Notes under the pieces: model-generated | What the model was told of the DNA's origin: nothing | Seen by the model: only the letters and a program-made list of their open reading frames with translations | Databases searched by the model: none | Part shown: piece after piece, positions 1 to 6,396 of the stretch | Layout: each line of letters starts with the position of its first letter | How positions within the stretch are numbered: the stretch's first letter is position 1 | Source of the DNA: Pseudomonadota bacterium | GTDB taxonomy: Bacteria > Pseudomonadota > Gammaproteobacteria > Xanthomonadales > Xanthomonadaceae | Direction of reading: 5' to 3' | DNA: 12,576 bases | Assembly (NCBI GenBank): GCA_023453655.1 | Contig: JAEXTE010000251.1 | Span: 1-12,576, forward strand | Translations under genes and position numbers: made by a program

Positions 1-1
1 C

Positions 2-112
2 GTCGCCACCGTGATCAAGGGCGAGGTGGCCTACTACCCCGCCGAAATCCTGACCGAGCTGGGCGTCAAGCCGTTCGCGGATCCGGTGCCGGTCCTCGCC
101 GGCGGGCACTGA
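2..112 (+). CDS. 3' end of an unidentified protein-coding gene (partial)
   Basis: An open frame enters from the left edge and gives 36 residues before a TGA stop, ending in ...VPVLAGGH. Only this tail is present, and I do not recognise the family. It contains an amphipathic stretch (AEILTELGV) followed by a proline-rich end, with no catalytic motif. The frame is supported by its strong GC bias at third codon positions and by the way it abuts the next gene: only two bases separate its stop from the GTG start of the glutathione peroxidase. That spacing suggests one transcript and possible translational coupling. The sequence to the left of this window is needed to name it. Confidence 0.6.
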   Translation, partial: VATVIKGEVAYYPAEILTELGVKPFADPVPVLAGGH

Positions 113-114
113 AC

Positions 115-597
115 GTGGCAACCGTGCAGCAGTTCCGGGCCACCGCCATCGACGGGCGCGAGGTCGACCTGTCGACGTATGCGGGCAAGGTGCTGTTGAT
201 CGTCAACGTGGCATCCAAGTGCGGCTTCACGCCACAGTACGCGGGCCTGCAGCAGCTGTGGCAGGACTATCGCGAGCGCGGCCTGGTGGTGCTGGGTTTT
301 CCCTGCGACCAGTTCGGCCACCAGGAGCCGGGCGACGAGGCGCAGATCCACGCTTTCTGCACGCTCGACTACGGTGTCGATTTTCCGATGTGCGCCAAGG
401 TCGAGGTCAACGGGGCCAACGCCCATCCGCTGTGGGCCTGGCTCAAGCGCGAGAAGCGTGGCCTGCTCGGCACCGGTGCGATCAAGTGGAACTTCACCAA
501 GTTCCTGGTGGGGCGCGATGGCCGGGTGCTCGACCGCTTCGCGCCCAGCGAGACGCCCGAAGCGCTGCGTCCCCGCATCGAGGCGGCGCTGGGCTGA
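115..597 (+). CDS. Glutathione peroxidase family protein (Cys-type, probably thioredoxin-dependent)
   Basis: This 160-residue protein is full length for a bacterial glutathione peroxidase, a thioredoxin-fold enzyme that reduces hydrogen peroxide and organic hydroperoxides. The peroxidatic Cys36 sits in NVASKCGFT, the family's first signature. FPCDQFGHQEPG follows at residues 62-73 with the conserved Gln66. KWNFTKFLV at 124-132 supplies Trp125 and Asn126, completing the Cys-Gln-Trp-Asn tetrad. Cys is used rather than selenocysteine. Cys82 (FCTLDYGVDFP) lies where thioredoxin-dependent members carry their resolving cysteine, so thioredoxin rather than glutathione is the likely reductant; this is inference from the family. 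No signal peptide is visible, so it is probably cytoplasmic. GTG at 115 is preferred because it starts the fold correctly and lies two bases after the upstream stop; the ribosome site is weak, as expected for coupling. It could be called btuE or gpx. Confidence 0.93.
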   Translation: MATVQQFRATAIDGREVDLSTYAGKVLLIVNVASKCGFTPQYAGLQQLWQDYRERGLVVLGFPCDQFGHQEPGDEAQIHAFCTLDYGVDFPMCAKVEVNGANAHPLWAWLKREKRGLLGTGAIKWNFTKFLVGRDGRVLDRFAPSETPEALRPRIEAALG

Positions 598-606
598 GGC
601 GGGCGC

Positions 607-623
607 GGCGGCGTCGCGCCGCC
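607..623. terminator. Short GC hairpin between convergent genes
   Basis: A perfect 7-bp stem (GGCGGCG at 607-613, CGCCGCC at 617-623) with a three-base TCG loop lies between the stop of the glutathione peroxidase and the stop of the convergent universal stress gene. It begins 9 bases after the first stop and ends 4 bases before the second gene's stop codon. There is no T-run on either side, so if it ends transcription it is not a classic intrinsic terminator. A bidirectional role is inferred from position only. Confidence 0.35.
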
Positions 624-627
624 ATGT

Positions 628-1050
628 TCAGTGGACGATGGTGACGGGAACCTGGGCGCCGGCCAGCACCTTCATCGAGACCGAGCCGAGCAGGGTGCCC
701 TTGATCGCGCCGCTGCCGCGCGAACCCATCACGATCAGGTCCGCCTTGCGCTTCGCGGCGATGCCGATAATGCCGTCGGCGACCGCGTCCACCACTTCCA
801 CGAACTCGACGGCCACCTTGCTGCGCGCCAGCGCCTTGCGGGCCGGGGCCAGCATCCGCTCGAAGTTTTCCTGGTGGTGGCGCTGCGCGGCCTCCGCGCC
901 GATCTTGCGCTCGACGCCGGGAAACAGCGCGTCGTCGACCGCGACCACGATCAGCTTGCCGGGCTTGGCGAACGAACGGGCCAGGGCCTGCGCGTGCTTG
1001 AGGGCGCGCGTGCTCGTCTCGCTGCCGTCGACAGGAACCAGGATCTTCAT
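628..1050 (-). CDS. Universal stress protein, UspA family, ATP-binding type
   Basis: This 140-residue single-domain protein is the usual length for a cytoplasmic universal stress protein. It opens with MKILVPVDGSETSTRAL, the typical first strand and nucleotide loop. It ends with the ATP-binding signature G-2x-G-9x-G-S: Gly109, Gly112 and Gly122-Ser123 in the stretch GSRGSGAIKGTLLGSVS. That places it in the ATP-binding subclass (like MJ0577) rather than the non-binding UspA subclass. The final strand VPVTIVH closes the fold. Such proteins usually act as homodimers and are induced by starvation or stress; the ligand and role here are not known. The start is supported by GGAGG at 1058-1062, seven bases before the ATG. 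It lies downstream of fpr on the same strand but has its own candidate promoter in the gap. Confidence 0.93.
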   Translation of the reverse strand: MKILVPVDGSETSTRALKHAQALARSFAKPGKLIVVAVDDALFPGVERKIGAEAAQRHHQENFERMLAPARKALARSKVAVEFVEVVDAVADGIIGIAAKRKADLIVMGSRGSGAIKGTLLGSVSMKVLAGAQVPVTIVH

Positions 1051-1075
1051 TGCGATGCCTCCGAAGGGTACGTGG

Positions 1076-1081
1076 ATTCTA
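1076..1081 (-). promoter_or_regulatory. Candidate -10 box for the universal stress gene
   Basis: Read on the minus strand, 1081-1076 is TAGAAT, five of six matches to the sigma-70 -10 consensus. It would start transcription about 20 bases before the usp ATG. No good -35 box is visible at 16-18 bp, because the sequence there is pure GC. A 6-bp GC stem (1082-1087 with 1096-1101) just upstream could mark the end of the fpr transcript. Confidence 0.3.
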
Positions 1082-1113
1082 GCCGCGAAGCCGGCCGCGG
1101 CGCGCGGGTGGGG

Positions 1114-1908
1114 TCACTTCTCGACGAAGGCGCGTTCGAACACGTAGTCGCCCGGCGTGCCGATGCGCGGCGCGGCCACGAATCCGCGCCGGTCGAGCAG
1201 GGCGCGGAAGTCGGAGAGCATCTGCGGGCTGCCGCAGATCATGGCGCGGTCGCGGCCCGGATCCAGCGGTTCGAGCCCGAGGTCGGCGGCCATGCGGCCG
1301 CTGTCGAGCAGGTCGGTCAGGCGGCCGCGCTGGTCGCGGCCCTCCCAGTCGAAGGACTCGCGGGTCACCGCCGGGTAGTACAGCAGCTGGCGGCTGATCT
1401 GCGCGCCCAGGAATTCGTGGCGCGGCAGTTCGTTGACCAGGTAGTCGCGGTAGGCCAGGTCGCCCGCGCGGCGCACCCCATGGGCCACGATCACGCGCTC
1501 GAAGCGCTCGTAGGTTTCCGGATCCTTGATCACCGACAGCCAGGGCGCCAGCCCAGTGCCCGTGCCCAGCAGGTAGAGGTTGCGGCCCGGGTGCAGGTCG
1601 TGGATCAGCAGGGTGCCGGTGGGCTTGCGACCCACCAGCACCTGGTCGCCCGGCTGGATGTGCTGCAGGCGCGAGGTCAGCGGGCCGTCGGGCACCTTGA
1701 TGCTGAAGAACTCCAGCTGCTCCTCCCAGTTGGCGCTGGCGATCGAGTACGCGCGCAGCAGCGGCTTGCCCTCGGCCTGCAGCCCGATCATCACGAACTG
1801 CCCGTTCTCGAAGCGGAAGCCGTCGTCGCGGGTGGTGGTGAAGCTGAAGTAGCTGTCCGTCCAGTGGCGGACGTCCAGCACCGTCTCGGTGCCGAAAGCG
1901 GAAGACAT
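1114..1908 (-). CDS. fpr: Ferredoxin--NADP+ reductase, bacterial plant-type fold
   Basis: This 264-residue flavoprotein moves electrons between NADPH and ferredoxin or flavodoxin. The N-terminal FAD-binding barrel shows RAYS at 52-55 and GPLTSRL at 75-81. The NADP-binding half shows GTGTGLAP at 115-122, VAHGVR at 141-146, YYPAVTRE at 177-184 and CGSPQM at 225-230. The C-terminus ends in ...FVEK, extending past the aromatic residue as in the Azotobacter/Pseudomonas subclass. These features support a slower bacterial reductase used in iron-sulfur assembly, iron release or oxidative-stress defence rather than photosynthesis. The ATG at 1908 matches the expected N-terminus of the family, but there is no Shine-Dalgarno sequence in front of it. 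Its upstream region has a strong -10 box and a 19-bp palindrome, so it is probably regulated. The likely partner is the 7Fe ferredoxin at 10510-10833. Confidence 0.93.
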   Translation of the reverse strand: MSSAFGTETVLDVRHWTDSYFSFTTTRDDGFRFENGQFVMIGLQAEGKPLLRAYSIASANWEEQLEFFSIKVPDGPLTSRLQHIQPGDQVLVGRKPTGTLLIHDLHPGRNLYLLGTGTGLAPWLSVIKDPETYERFERVIVAHGVRRAGDLAYRDYLVNELPRHEFLGAQISRQLLYYPAVTRESFDWEGRDQRGRLTDLLDSGRMAADLGLEPLDPGRDRAMICGSPQMLSDFRALLDRRGFVAAPRIGTPGDYVFERAFVEK

Positions 1909-1937
1909 GCGGGGAGGTCGGGGAGAGCCAGCCGCGC

Positions 1938-1969
1938 ATTATAGCGGAGCGATGAGATCGGTTCTCATC
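1938..1969 (-). promoter_or_regulatory. fpr promoter with Fur-box-like palindrome
   Basis: On the minus strand 1943-1938 reads TATAAT, a perfect -10 box, about 30 bases before the fpr ATG. Just upstream, 1951-1969 is a perfect 7-5-7 inverted repeat (GATGAGA, spacer, TCTCATC) lying where the -35 box should be. No good TTGACA is seen there; ATGAGA at 19 bp spacing is the best match. The palindrome resembles a 19-bp Fur box core (TGA-G-A...T-C-TCA), which suggests iron-dependent repression, but an activator that compensates for the poor -35 box is equally possible. The palindrome and the -10 box are seen directly; the regulator is inferred. Confidence 0.55.
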
Positions 1970-2333
1970 TTGGTGGCGGGCATTTTGTCCGGGACAGCTT
2001 GTTGCGCGTGCGGGGGGCGTGATCCGGCGGACCCTTGGCGCTGAGCTTGCTCTTCCGGCCGCGGAGACATCGCTACCTGAGGGACCCGGCCGCGGCCGCC
2101 GGGTCTTCTCCGCGAATGTCCTCCGGCATCCGCCTGCAGGCGGATGCCTCCTCCTTGATTTCGCTGCGAAGACCCGCCGGCGCGACCGGGCTCGGCTTGC
2201 GGTCAGGCAGCGCCTGCGCTTTTGCTGCTGGTGTCGCACGGTGGTCATCGGCTCCAAGCGACCGCGCGCGGGCAAGTGAGCGTGCGCTCTACGGACATCG
2301 GTAGCGCAATGGGGGCGTCATGCCTGTCGGTTG
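1970..2333. other. Non-coding stretch between fpr and the ABC exporter gene
   Basis: No convincing gene lies here. The short open frames read peptides such as a repeated HPPAGGC from both strands, which is a by-product of the inverted repeat inside the region (2085-2190). Other structure is minor: a 5-2-5 palindrome at 2278-2289 (GAGCG, TG, CGCTC). The ABC gene ends at 2334 and reads into this region, while fpr reads away from it, so it must contain the ABC transcript's 3' end and the fpr promoter. Confidence 0.55.
2085..2190. repeat. Long imperfect inverted repeat with a perfect 24-bp core (REP/MITE-like)
   Basis: The core at 2125-2148 is a perfect 24-bp palindrome centred on CTGCAG, with half-site GGCATCCGCCTG. 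Outside it, after non-matching inner sequence, a second set of arms pairs: CCGCCGGGTCTTC at 2096-2108 faces GAAGACCCGCCGG at 2168-2180 with one mismatch, followed inward by GCGAA on the left and TTCGC on the right. Pairing continues outward to CCCGG at 2085-2089 and CCGGG at 2186-2190 with a one-base shift. The whole could fold into an RNA or DNA hairpin about 100 nt long. The form suggests a dispersed extragenic palindrome or a miniature non-autonomous element; it could also protect or end the ABC exporter mRNA. Copies elsewhere in the genome cannot be seen from here. Confidence 0.6.
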
Positions 2334-4232
2334 CTAGCGGTATCCCGCCGCCTGCAGCTCGAACAGTTCGGCGTAGCGGCCGCCCTGGGCCATCAGCTCG
2401 TCGTGGGTGCCGCTGGCCTCGACCCGTCCATCGGCCAGCACCAGGATCCGGTCGGCCATGCGCACGCTGGAGAAGCGGTGCGAGATCAGCACCGCGGTAC
2501 GTTCGTCGGACAGCTCCTTGAAGCGCTGGAACACCTCGAACTCGCTGCGCGCGTCCAGCGCGGCCGTGGGCTCGTCGAGGATCATCACCTGCGCGTCGCG
2601 CATGTAGGCGCGGGCGATCGCGATCTTCTGCCACTGGCCGCCGGACAGGTCGACGCCGGTCTTGAAGCGGCGGCCGATCAGCTGGTCGTAGCCCCCGGGC
2701 AGCGAGGCGATCACTTCGTCGGCCATCGCCCGCCTTGCTGCGTCCTCGATGCGGGCGCGGTCGTCCATGCGGTCGATCTGGCCGACGCCGATGTTCTCGC
2801 CGGCGGTCAGGTGGTAGCGCACGAAGTCCTGGAAGATCACGCCGATGTTGGCGCGCAGCGCGTCGATGTCGTATTCGCGCAGGTCGCGGCCGTCGAGCAG
2901 GATGCGGCCTTCGTCGGGGTCGTACAGGCGCGCCAGCAGCTTGACCAGGGTGGTCTTGCCGGCGCCGTTCTCGCCGACCAGGGCCAGCACTTCGCCCGCG
3001 CGCAATTCGAAGTCCATGTGCCGTACCGCCCAGCGCTCGGCGCCGGGGTAACGGAAACCCACGTCCTCGAATACGAAGCCCCGCGCGATCGGGTCGGGGA
3101 AGGGCAGGGGGTTTTCGGGCGACGTGATCTCCGGTTCGATCTCGAAGAACGAGAACAGGTCGTCCAGGTACAGCGCCTGCCCGGCGACCTGCGAGAAGCC
3201 GATCAGCAGGCCCTCGAGCAGCTGCCGCAGCCGCCGGAAGCTGCCGGCCAGGAAGGTCAGGTCGCCGATGGTGAAATCGCCGCGCACCGTGCGCCAGGCG
3301 ATGTAGCCGTAGGCGATGTAATAGCCGAGCGTGCCCAGTGCCGCGAGCAGGGTGCCCCAGACCGCACGCCGCCGCGCCAGCGCGCGGTTGGCGAGGTAGA
3401 ACTTCTGCGCCAGCGTCCGGTAGCGGTCCACCAGAAAGCGGTGCAGGTTGAAGATCTTCACTTCCTTGGCGGTCTCGACGCTGGCGCCGGTCTGGCGCAC
3501 GTATTCGAGCTGCCGGCGCTCGGGCGTCCACTGGAAGTTGAGCGAGTAGCCCAGCGCGTTGAAATGCGACTCGCCGACGAAGGCCGGGACCAGGGCGATG
3601 GCCAGCAGCAGGATCAGCCATGGCGCATACACCAGCAGGCCGATGGCGAAGCTCACCACGGTGATGGCGTCCTGCATCTGCCCGAACAGCTGGCCCATCA
3701 GGCTCATCCGGCCCATGGTCTGGCGCCGCGCCCGGTCCAGCTTGTCCTGCAGGTCGGGATCCTCGAAGTCCTCGAGGTCCAGGGTGGCCGCGTGCTCCAT
3801 CAAGCGCACGCTGGTGGCGTTGGTGAACAGCTCCGAGAGCTGGCCGTCGGCATAGCTGACCAGGCGGCCCAGCAGGTCGGACAGGATGGCGAGCCCGAAC
3901 TCGAGCGCGAGCAGCCACATCAGCGGACGCAGCTCGCCGGACAGCCAGGCCTCGTCGAGCAGGTCGAAGCCCGCGTCCAGCCCGACCAGGCGGATCGCCT
4001 CGTCGATGATCAGCTTGCCGATGTACAGCATCGCGACCGGCAGGAAGGCGCGGACCAGGCGCAGGCCGATGGCGGTGAGCGTCAGCGTGCGGCTGGTGCC
4101 CCAGATCAGGCGCAGGAACGGGGGGATGTTGCGCATCGCGTCGAAACGCTCGCGCAGGGTGGGGCGCGAATCGGCGCGGCTGGGTTTGGGGGCGGTTTCG
4201 CTGCCGCGTCGGCTCATGCCGGCATTGTGCAT
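2334..4232 (-). CDS. ABC transporter, fused membrane and ATPase domains (exporter half-transporter)
   Basis: This 632-residue protein joins a six-helix type-I exporter membrane domain to an ATPase domain and should work as a dimer in the inner membrane. Hydrophobic helices are visible around 50-76, 104-125, 188-222 (a pair), 290-313 and 338-363. The ATPase domain shows an A-loop tyrosine (Tyr395), Walker A GENGAGKT at 420-427, Q-loop Gln468, signature LSGGQ at 529-533, Walker B VMILDE at 549-554 with catalytic Glu554, D-loop ALD, and switch His585. All key residues are intact, so it should hydrolyse ATP. The substrate is unknown: there is no peptidase domain and no peptide or lipid pathway gene beside it. 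ATG at 4232 is used; an in-frame ATG at 4217 is the alternative, and neither has a clear ribosome site. It lies 183 bp downstream of phoH on the same strand. Confidence 0.9.
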   Translation of the reverse strand: MHNAGMSRRGSETAPKPSRADSRPTLRERFDAMRNIPPFLRLIWGTSRTLTLTAIGLRLVRAFLPVAMLYIGKLIIDEAIRLVGLDAGFDLLDEAWLSGELRPLMWLLALEFGLAILSDLLGRLVSYADGQLSELFTNATSVRLMEHAATLDLEDFEDPDLQDKLDRARRQTMGRMSLMGQLFGQMQDAITVVSFAIGLLVYAPWLILLLAIALVPAFVGESHFNALGYSLNFQWTPERRQLEYVRQTGASVETAKEVKIFNLHRFLVDRYRTLAQKFYLANRALARRRAVWGTLLAALGTLGYYIAYGYIAWRTVRGDFTIGDLTFLAGSFRRLRQLLEGLLIGFSQVAGQALYLDDLFSFFEIEPEITSPENPLPFPDPIARGFVFEDVGFRYPGAERWAVRHMDFELRAGEVLALVGENGAGKTTLVKLLARLYDPDEGRILLDGRDLREYDIDALRANIGVIFQDFVRYHLTAGENIGVGQIDRMDDRARIEDAARRAMADEVIASLPGGYDQLIGRRFKTGVDLSGGQWQKIAIARAYMRDAQVMILDEPTAALDARSEFEVFQRFKELSDERTAVLISHRFSSVRMADRILVLADGRVEASGTHDELMAQGGRYAELFELQAAGYR

Positions 4233-4415
4233 CGGGACCGGGCGCGTGTCGCGAAGGCCGCCTGCGGGGCCTGCGATGCGGGTGCGCGCGGCGCGGCGCC
4301 GCCCTTGCGCGACGAAGCCGGTACGGCCGGCGACGCACCCGTCGCGTTGCGGCGAAACGATGCCGCCGGTCCGCTCACCCCGGCGGCCCGGGCAGCGCGG
4401 ACCGGCATGCGGGGT

Positions 4416-5819
4416 CTACAGTACCTCGGACGCGTAGTCCGCCAGCCGCGAGCGTTCGCCACGGCGCAGGGTGACGTGGGCGCTGTGCGCCCAGTTCTTG
4501 AAGCGGTCCACCGCGTAGGTCAGGCCGGAGGTCGTCTCGGTGAGGTAGGGCGTGTCGATCTGCTCGACGTTGCCCAGGCACACGATCTTGGTCCCGGGGC
4601 CGGCGCGGGTGATCAGCGTCTTCATCTGCTTGGGCGTGAGGTTCTGCGCCTCGTCCAGGATCAGCCAGCGGCTGAGGAAGGTGCGCCCGCGCATGAAGTT
4701 GAGCGAGCGGATCTTGATCCGCGAGGCCAGCAGGTCGTTGGTGGCCGCACGGCCCCAGCTGCCGCCTTCCTGGTTGTGGGTGAGCACCTCGAGGTTGTCG
4801 GTCAGCGCGCCCATCCACGGCGTCATCTTCTCTTCCTCGGTGCCGGGCAGGAAGCCGATGTCCTCGCCCACGCTGACCGTGGCGCGGGTCATGATGATCT
4901 CGCGGTAGCGCTGCTGGTCCATGGTCTGGGCCAGGCCGGCGGCCAGGGCGAGCAGGGTCTTGCCGGTGCCGGCGGTGCCCAGCAGGCTGACGAAGTCGAT
5001 TTCCGGGTCCATCAGCGCGTTGAGCGCGAAGTTCTGCTCGCGGTTGCGCGCGGTGATGCCCCAGACCGAGTGCTGGCTTCGCCGGTAGTCGTCGACGATC
5101 TGCAGCACCGCCTTGCCGTTTTCCACGCTCGCCACCCGGAACTCGGCGTCGTCGTCGCCGGGCAGGTAGAGGTACTGGTTGGGATGCCAGTCGCTGGCCT
5201 CGTCCACCGCCACCTCGTAGAAGGTGCGTCCGCGGTCGGTCCACGAGCGCAGGTCCTTGCCGTGCCGCGACCAGAAATCCCCCGGCAGCGGCGTGGCGCC
5301 GGTGTAGAGCAGGCTGAAGTCGTCCAGCGCCCGGTCGTTCTCGTAGTCCTCGCTGACCAGGCCGGCGATGGCCGCCTTGATCCGGAGGTTGATGTCCTTG
5401 GAGACGAACACCGCCGGCAGCTCGGGCGACTCGCGCCGCAACTGCAGGATCGCGCCGAGGATGCGGTTGTCCGGGGCCACCGCGCCGAACGAGGTCTTGT
5501 CCTCGGTGGGTACCGTGGTCTGGAAACGCAGCTTGCCGATGCTGGCCGGGCCGCGCAGCTGGAGCCCGTTGGGGCGCTCGAGCAGCAGGCCGCTCTCGAT
5601 CTTGTCGGTGCCCTGTGCCTCGATCAGTTCGTTGATGAAGCGGCTGACCTGGCGTGCGTTGCGGCTCGCTTCCGAGGTCCCCTTCTTGCCGTTGTCGAGT
5701 TCCTCGATCACCTGCATCGGCAGGAACACGTCGTGCTCCTCGAACCGGAACAGCGCGGTGGGGTCGTGCATCAGGACATTGGTGTCGAGCACGTAGATGC
5801 GCTTGCCGTGGGTCATCAT
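4416..5819 (-). CDS. PhoH2-type protein: PIN ribonuclease domain fused to PhoH ATPase
   Basis: This 467-residue protein has two domains. The N-terminal PIN domain carries the acidic metal-binding set: Asp12 in LDTNVLMH, Glu39/Glu40 in VIEELD, Asp117 in PDNRIL and Asp142 in SKDINLR. The C-terminal PhoH ATPase has Walker A GTAGTGKT at 281-288, Walker B LILDEAQN at 386-393 and GN at 416-417. Characterised mycobacterial PhoH2 proteins unwind and cut RNA, so an RNA helicase-nuclease is expected, probably cytoplasmic. The mycobacterial gene is paired with a small antitoxin-like gene; here the 97 bp upstream holds none. The start is supported by AGGAGG (5831-5836 read on the minus strand) 11 bases before the first of two adjacent ATG codons. 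Alternative names are YlaK-like or PIN domain-containing ATPase. Confidence 0.92.
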   Translation of the reverse strand: MMTHGKRIYVLDTNVLMHDPTALFRFEEHDVFLPMQVIEELDNGKKGTSEASRNARQVSRFINELIEAQGTDKIESGLLLERPNGLQLRGPASIGKLRFQTTVPTEDKTSFGAVAPDNRILGAILQLRRESPELPAVFVSKDINLRIKAAIAGLVSEDYENDRALDDFSLLYTGATPLPGDFWSRHGKDLRSWTDRGRTFYEVAVDEASDWHPNQYLYLPGDDDAEFRVASVENGKAVLQIVDDYRRSQHSVWGITARNREQNFALNALMDPEIDFVSLLGTAGTGKTLLALAAGLAQTMDQQRYREIIMTRATVSVGEDIGFLPGTEEEKMTPWMGALTDNLEVLTHNQEGGSWGRAATNDLLASRIKIRSLNFMRGRTFLSRWLILDEAQNLTPKQMKTLITRAGPGTKIVCLGNVEQIDTPYLTETTSGLTYAVDRFKNWAHSAHVTLRRGERSRLADYASEVL

Positions 5820-5856
5820 CGGAGCGTTCGCCTCCTGGCGGCGGAAAACCGGGCAC

Positions 5857-5876
5857 GGCCGCGCGCCGCCGCGGCC
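5857..5876 (-). terminator. Hairpin downstream of bcp, candidate terminator
   Basis: A perfect 7-bp stem (GGCCGCG at 5857-5863, CGCGGCC at 5870-5876) with a 6-base loop lies 40 bases past the bcp stop and before the phoH ribosome site. Read on the minus strand the hairpin is followed, after about nine bases, by TTTT. The T-run is short and distant, so this is only a candidate for the end of the gcvR-bcp transcript. Confidence 0.35.
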
Positions 5877-5916
5877 TGCGGGGCAGGGCGGCGGTGGCCA
5901 CGGTCGGGAAACGGGA

Positions 5917-6396
5917 TCACGCGGGTTGCGCGGCCTTCAGCGCGTCGAGCACGGCCTGGGCATGGCCGGCCACCTTGACGCCGCGCCACTCGCGGACAAG
6001 GCGCTGGTCGGGCGAGATCACGAAGGTGCTGCGCACCACGCCCAGCACCTTGCGGCCGTACATGTTCTTCTCGTCGATCACGTCGAAGGCGCGGCAAAGC
6101 TGCTCGTCCGGATCGCTGACCAGCGGGAAGGCGAAGCCCTGCTTCGCGCAGAAATTGTCGTGCGACTTCACCGAGTCGCGCGACACGCCCAGCACGTCCG
6201 CGCCCAGCGCGGCGAACTGCGGCAGCAGCGCGTTGAAGTCCAGGCCTTCGGTGGTGCAGCCTGGCGTGGAATCCTTGGGATAGAAGTACAGCACCAGCCA
6301 GCGGCCGGCGTAGTCGGCGAGGGTGGCATGGGCGCCGCCGGAAAGCGCCAGCGGCAGTTCCAGTGCCGCGGCAGGAAGTGGTCCGGCCACGGTCAC
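5917..6396 (-). CDS. bcp: Thioredoxin-dependent peroxiredoxin, BCP/PrxQ type
   Basis: This 159-residue peroxiredoxin reduces hydroperoxides. The active site FYPKDSTPGCTTEG at residues 38-51 gives peroxidatic Cys47 with Thr44, and RSTF at 122-125 supplies the catalytic arginine. The usual E. coli resolving cysteine five residues after the active-site cysteine is absent: that position is leucine. Cys83 (NFCAKQGF) is instead placed like the resolving Cys84 described for Xanthomonas campestris BCP, so a Cys47-Cys83 disulfide recycled by thioredoxin is expected. Cys101 is extra. The start is the GTG at 6396, whose first bases overlap the stop codon of the small upstream gene in the sequence GTGA, implying translational coupling. 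Order and strand with gcvR and opposing dapA repeat the E. coli arrangement. Confidence 0.93.
   Translation of the reverse strand: MTVAGPLPAAALELPLALSGGAHATLADYAGRWLVLYFYPKDSTPGCTTEGLDFNALLPQFAALGADVLGVSRDSVKSHDNFCAKQGFAFPLVSDPDEQLCRAFDVIDEKNMYGRKVLGVVRSTFVISPDQRLVREWRGVKVAGHAQAVLDALKAAQPA

Noticed and set aside
631..1944. A 437-codon plus-strand frame opposite usp and fpr
   Set aside because: It is antisense to two genes with clear family motifs and shows no domain of its own.
1079..2275. A 398-codon minus-strand frame covering fpr and the upstream gap
   Set aside because: It is a different frame from fpr and is Arg/Pro-rich; its start falls in non-coding repeat sequence.
2019..2304. Two short plus-strand frames in the gap upstream of fpr, with an HPPAGGC-like motif
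   Set aside because: The same motif is read from the opposite strand because of the inverted repeat at 2085-2190, so it reflects the palindrome rather than a protein. No ribosome site was seen.
4233..4415. A gene or regulatory RNA in the gap between phoH and the ABC exporter
   Set aside because: Only low-complexity GC sequence is visible; there is no ribosome site with a coding frame and no strong stem or promoter.
5820..5916. Possible antitoxin gene before phoH
   Set aside because: The gap is only 97 bp, contains a GC hairpin and the phoH ribosome site, and has no start-to-stop frame of useful length on the minus strand.
2331..5978. A 1,215-codon open frame on the plus strand across the ABC exporter and phoH genes
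   Set aside because: It is antisense to two proteins with intact family motifs. Its product is dominated by Gln, His, Val, Ala and Asp without domains, which is typical of antisense frames in GC-rich DNA.
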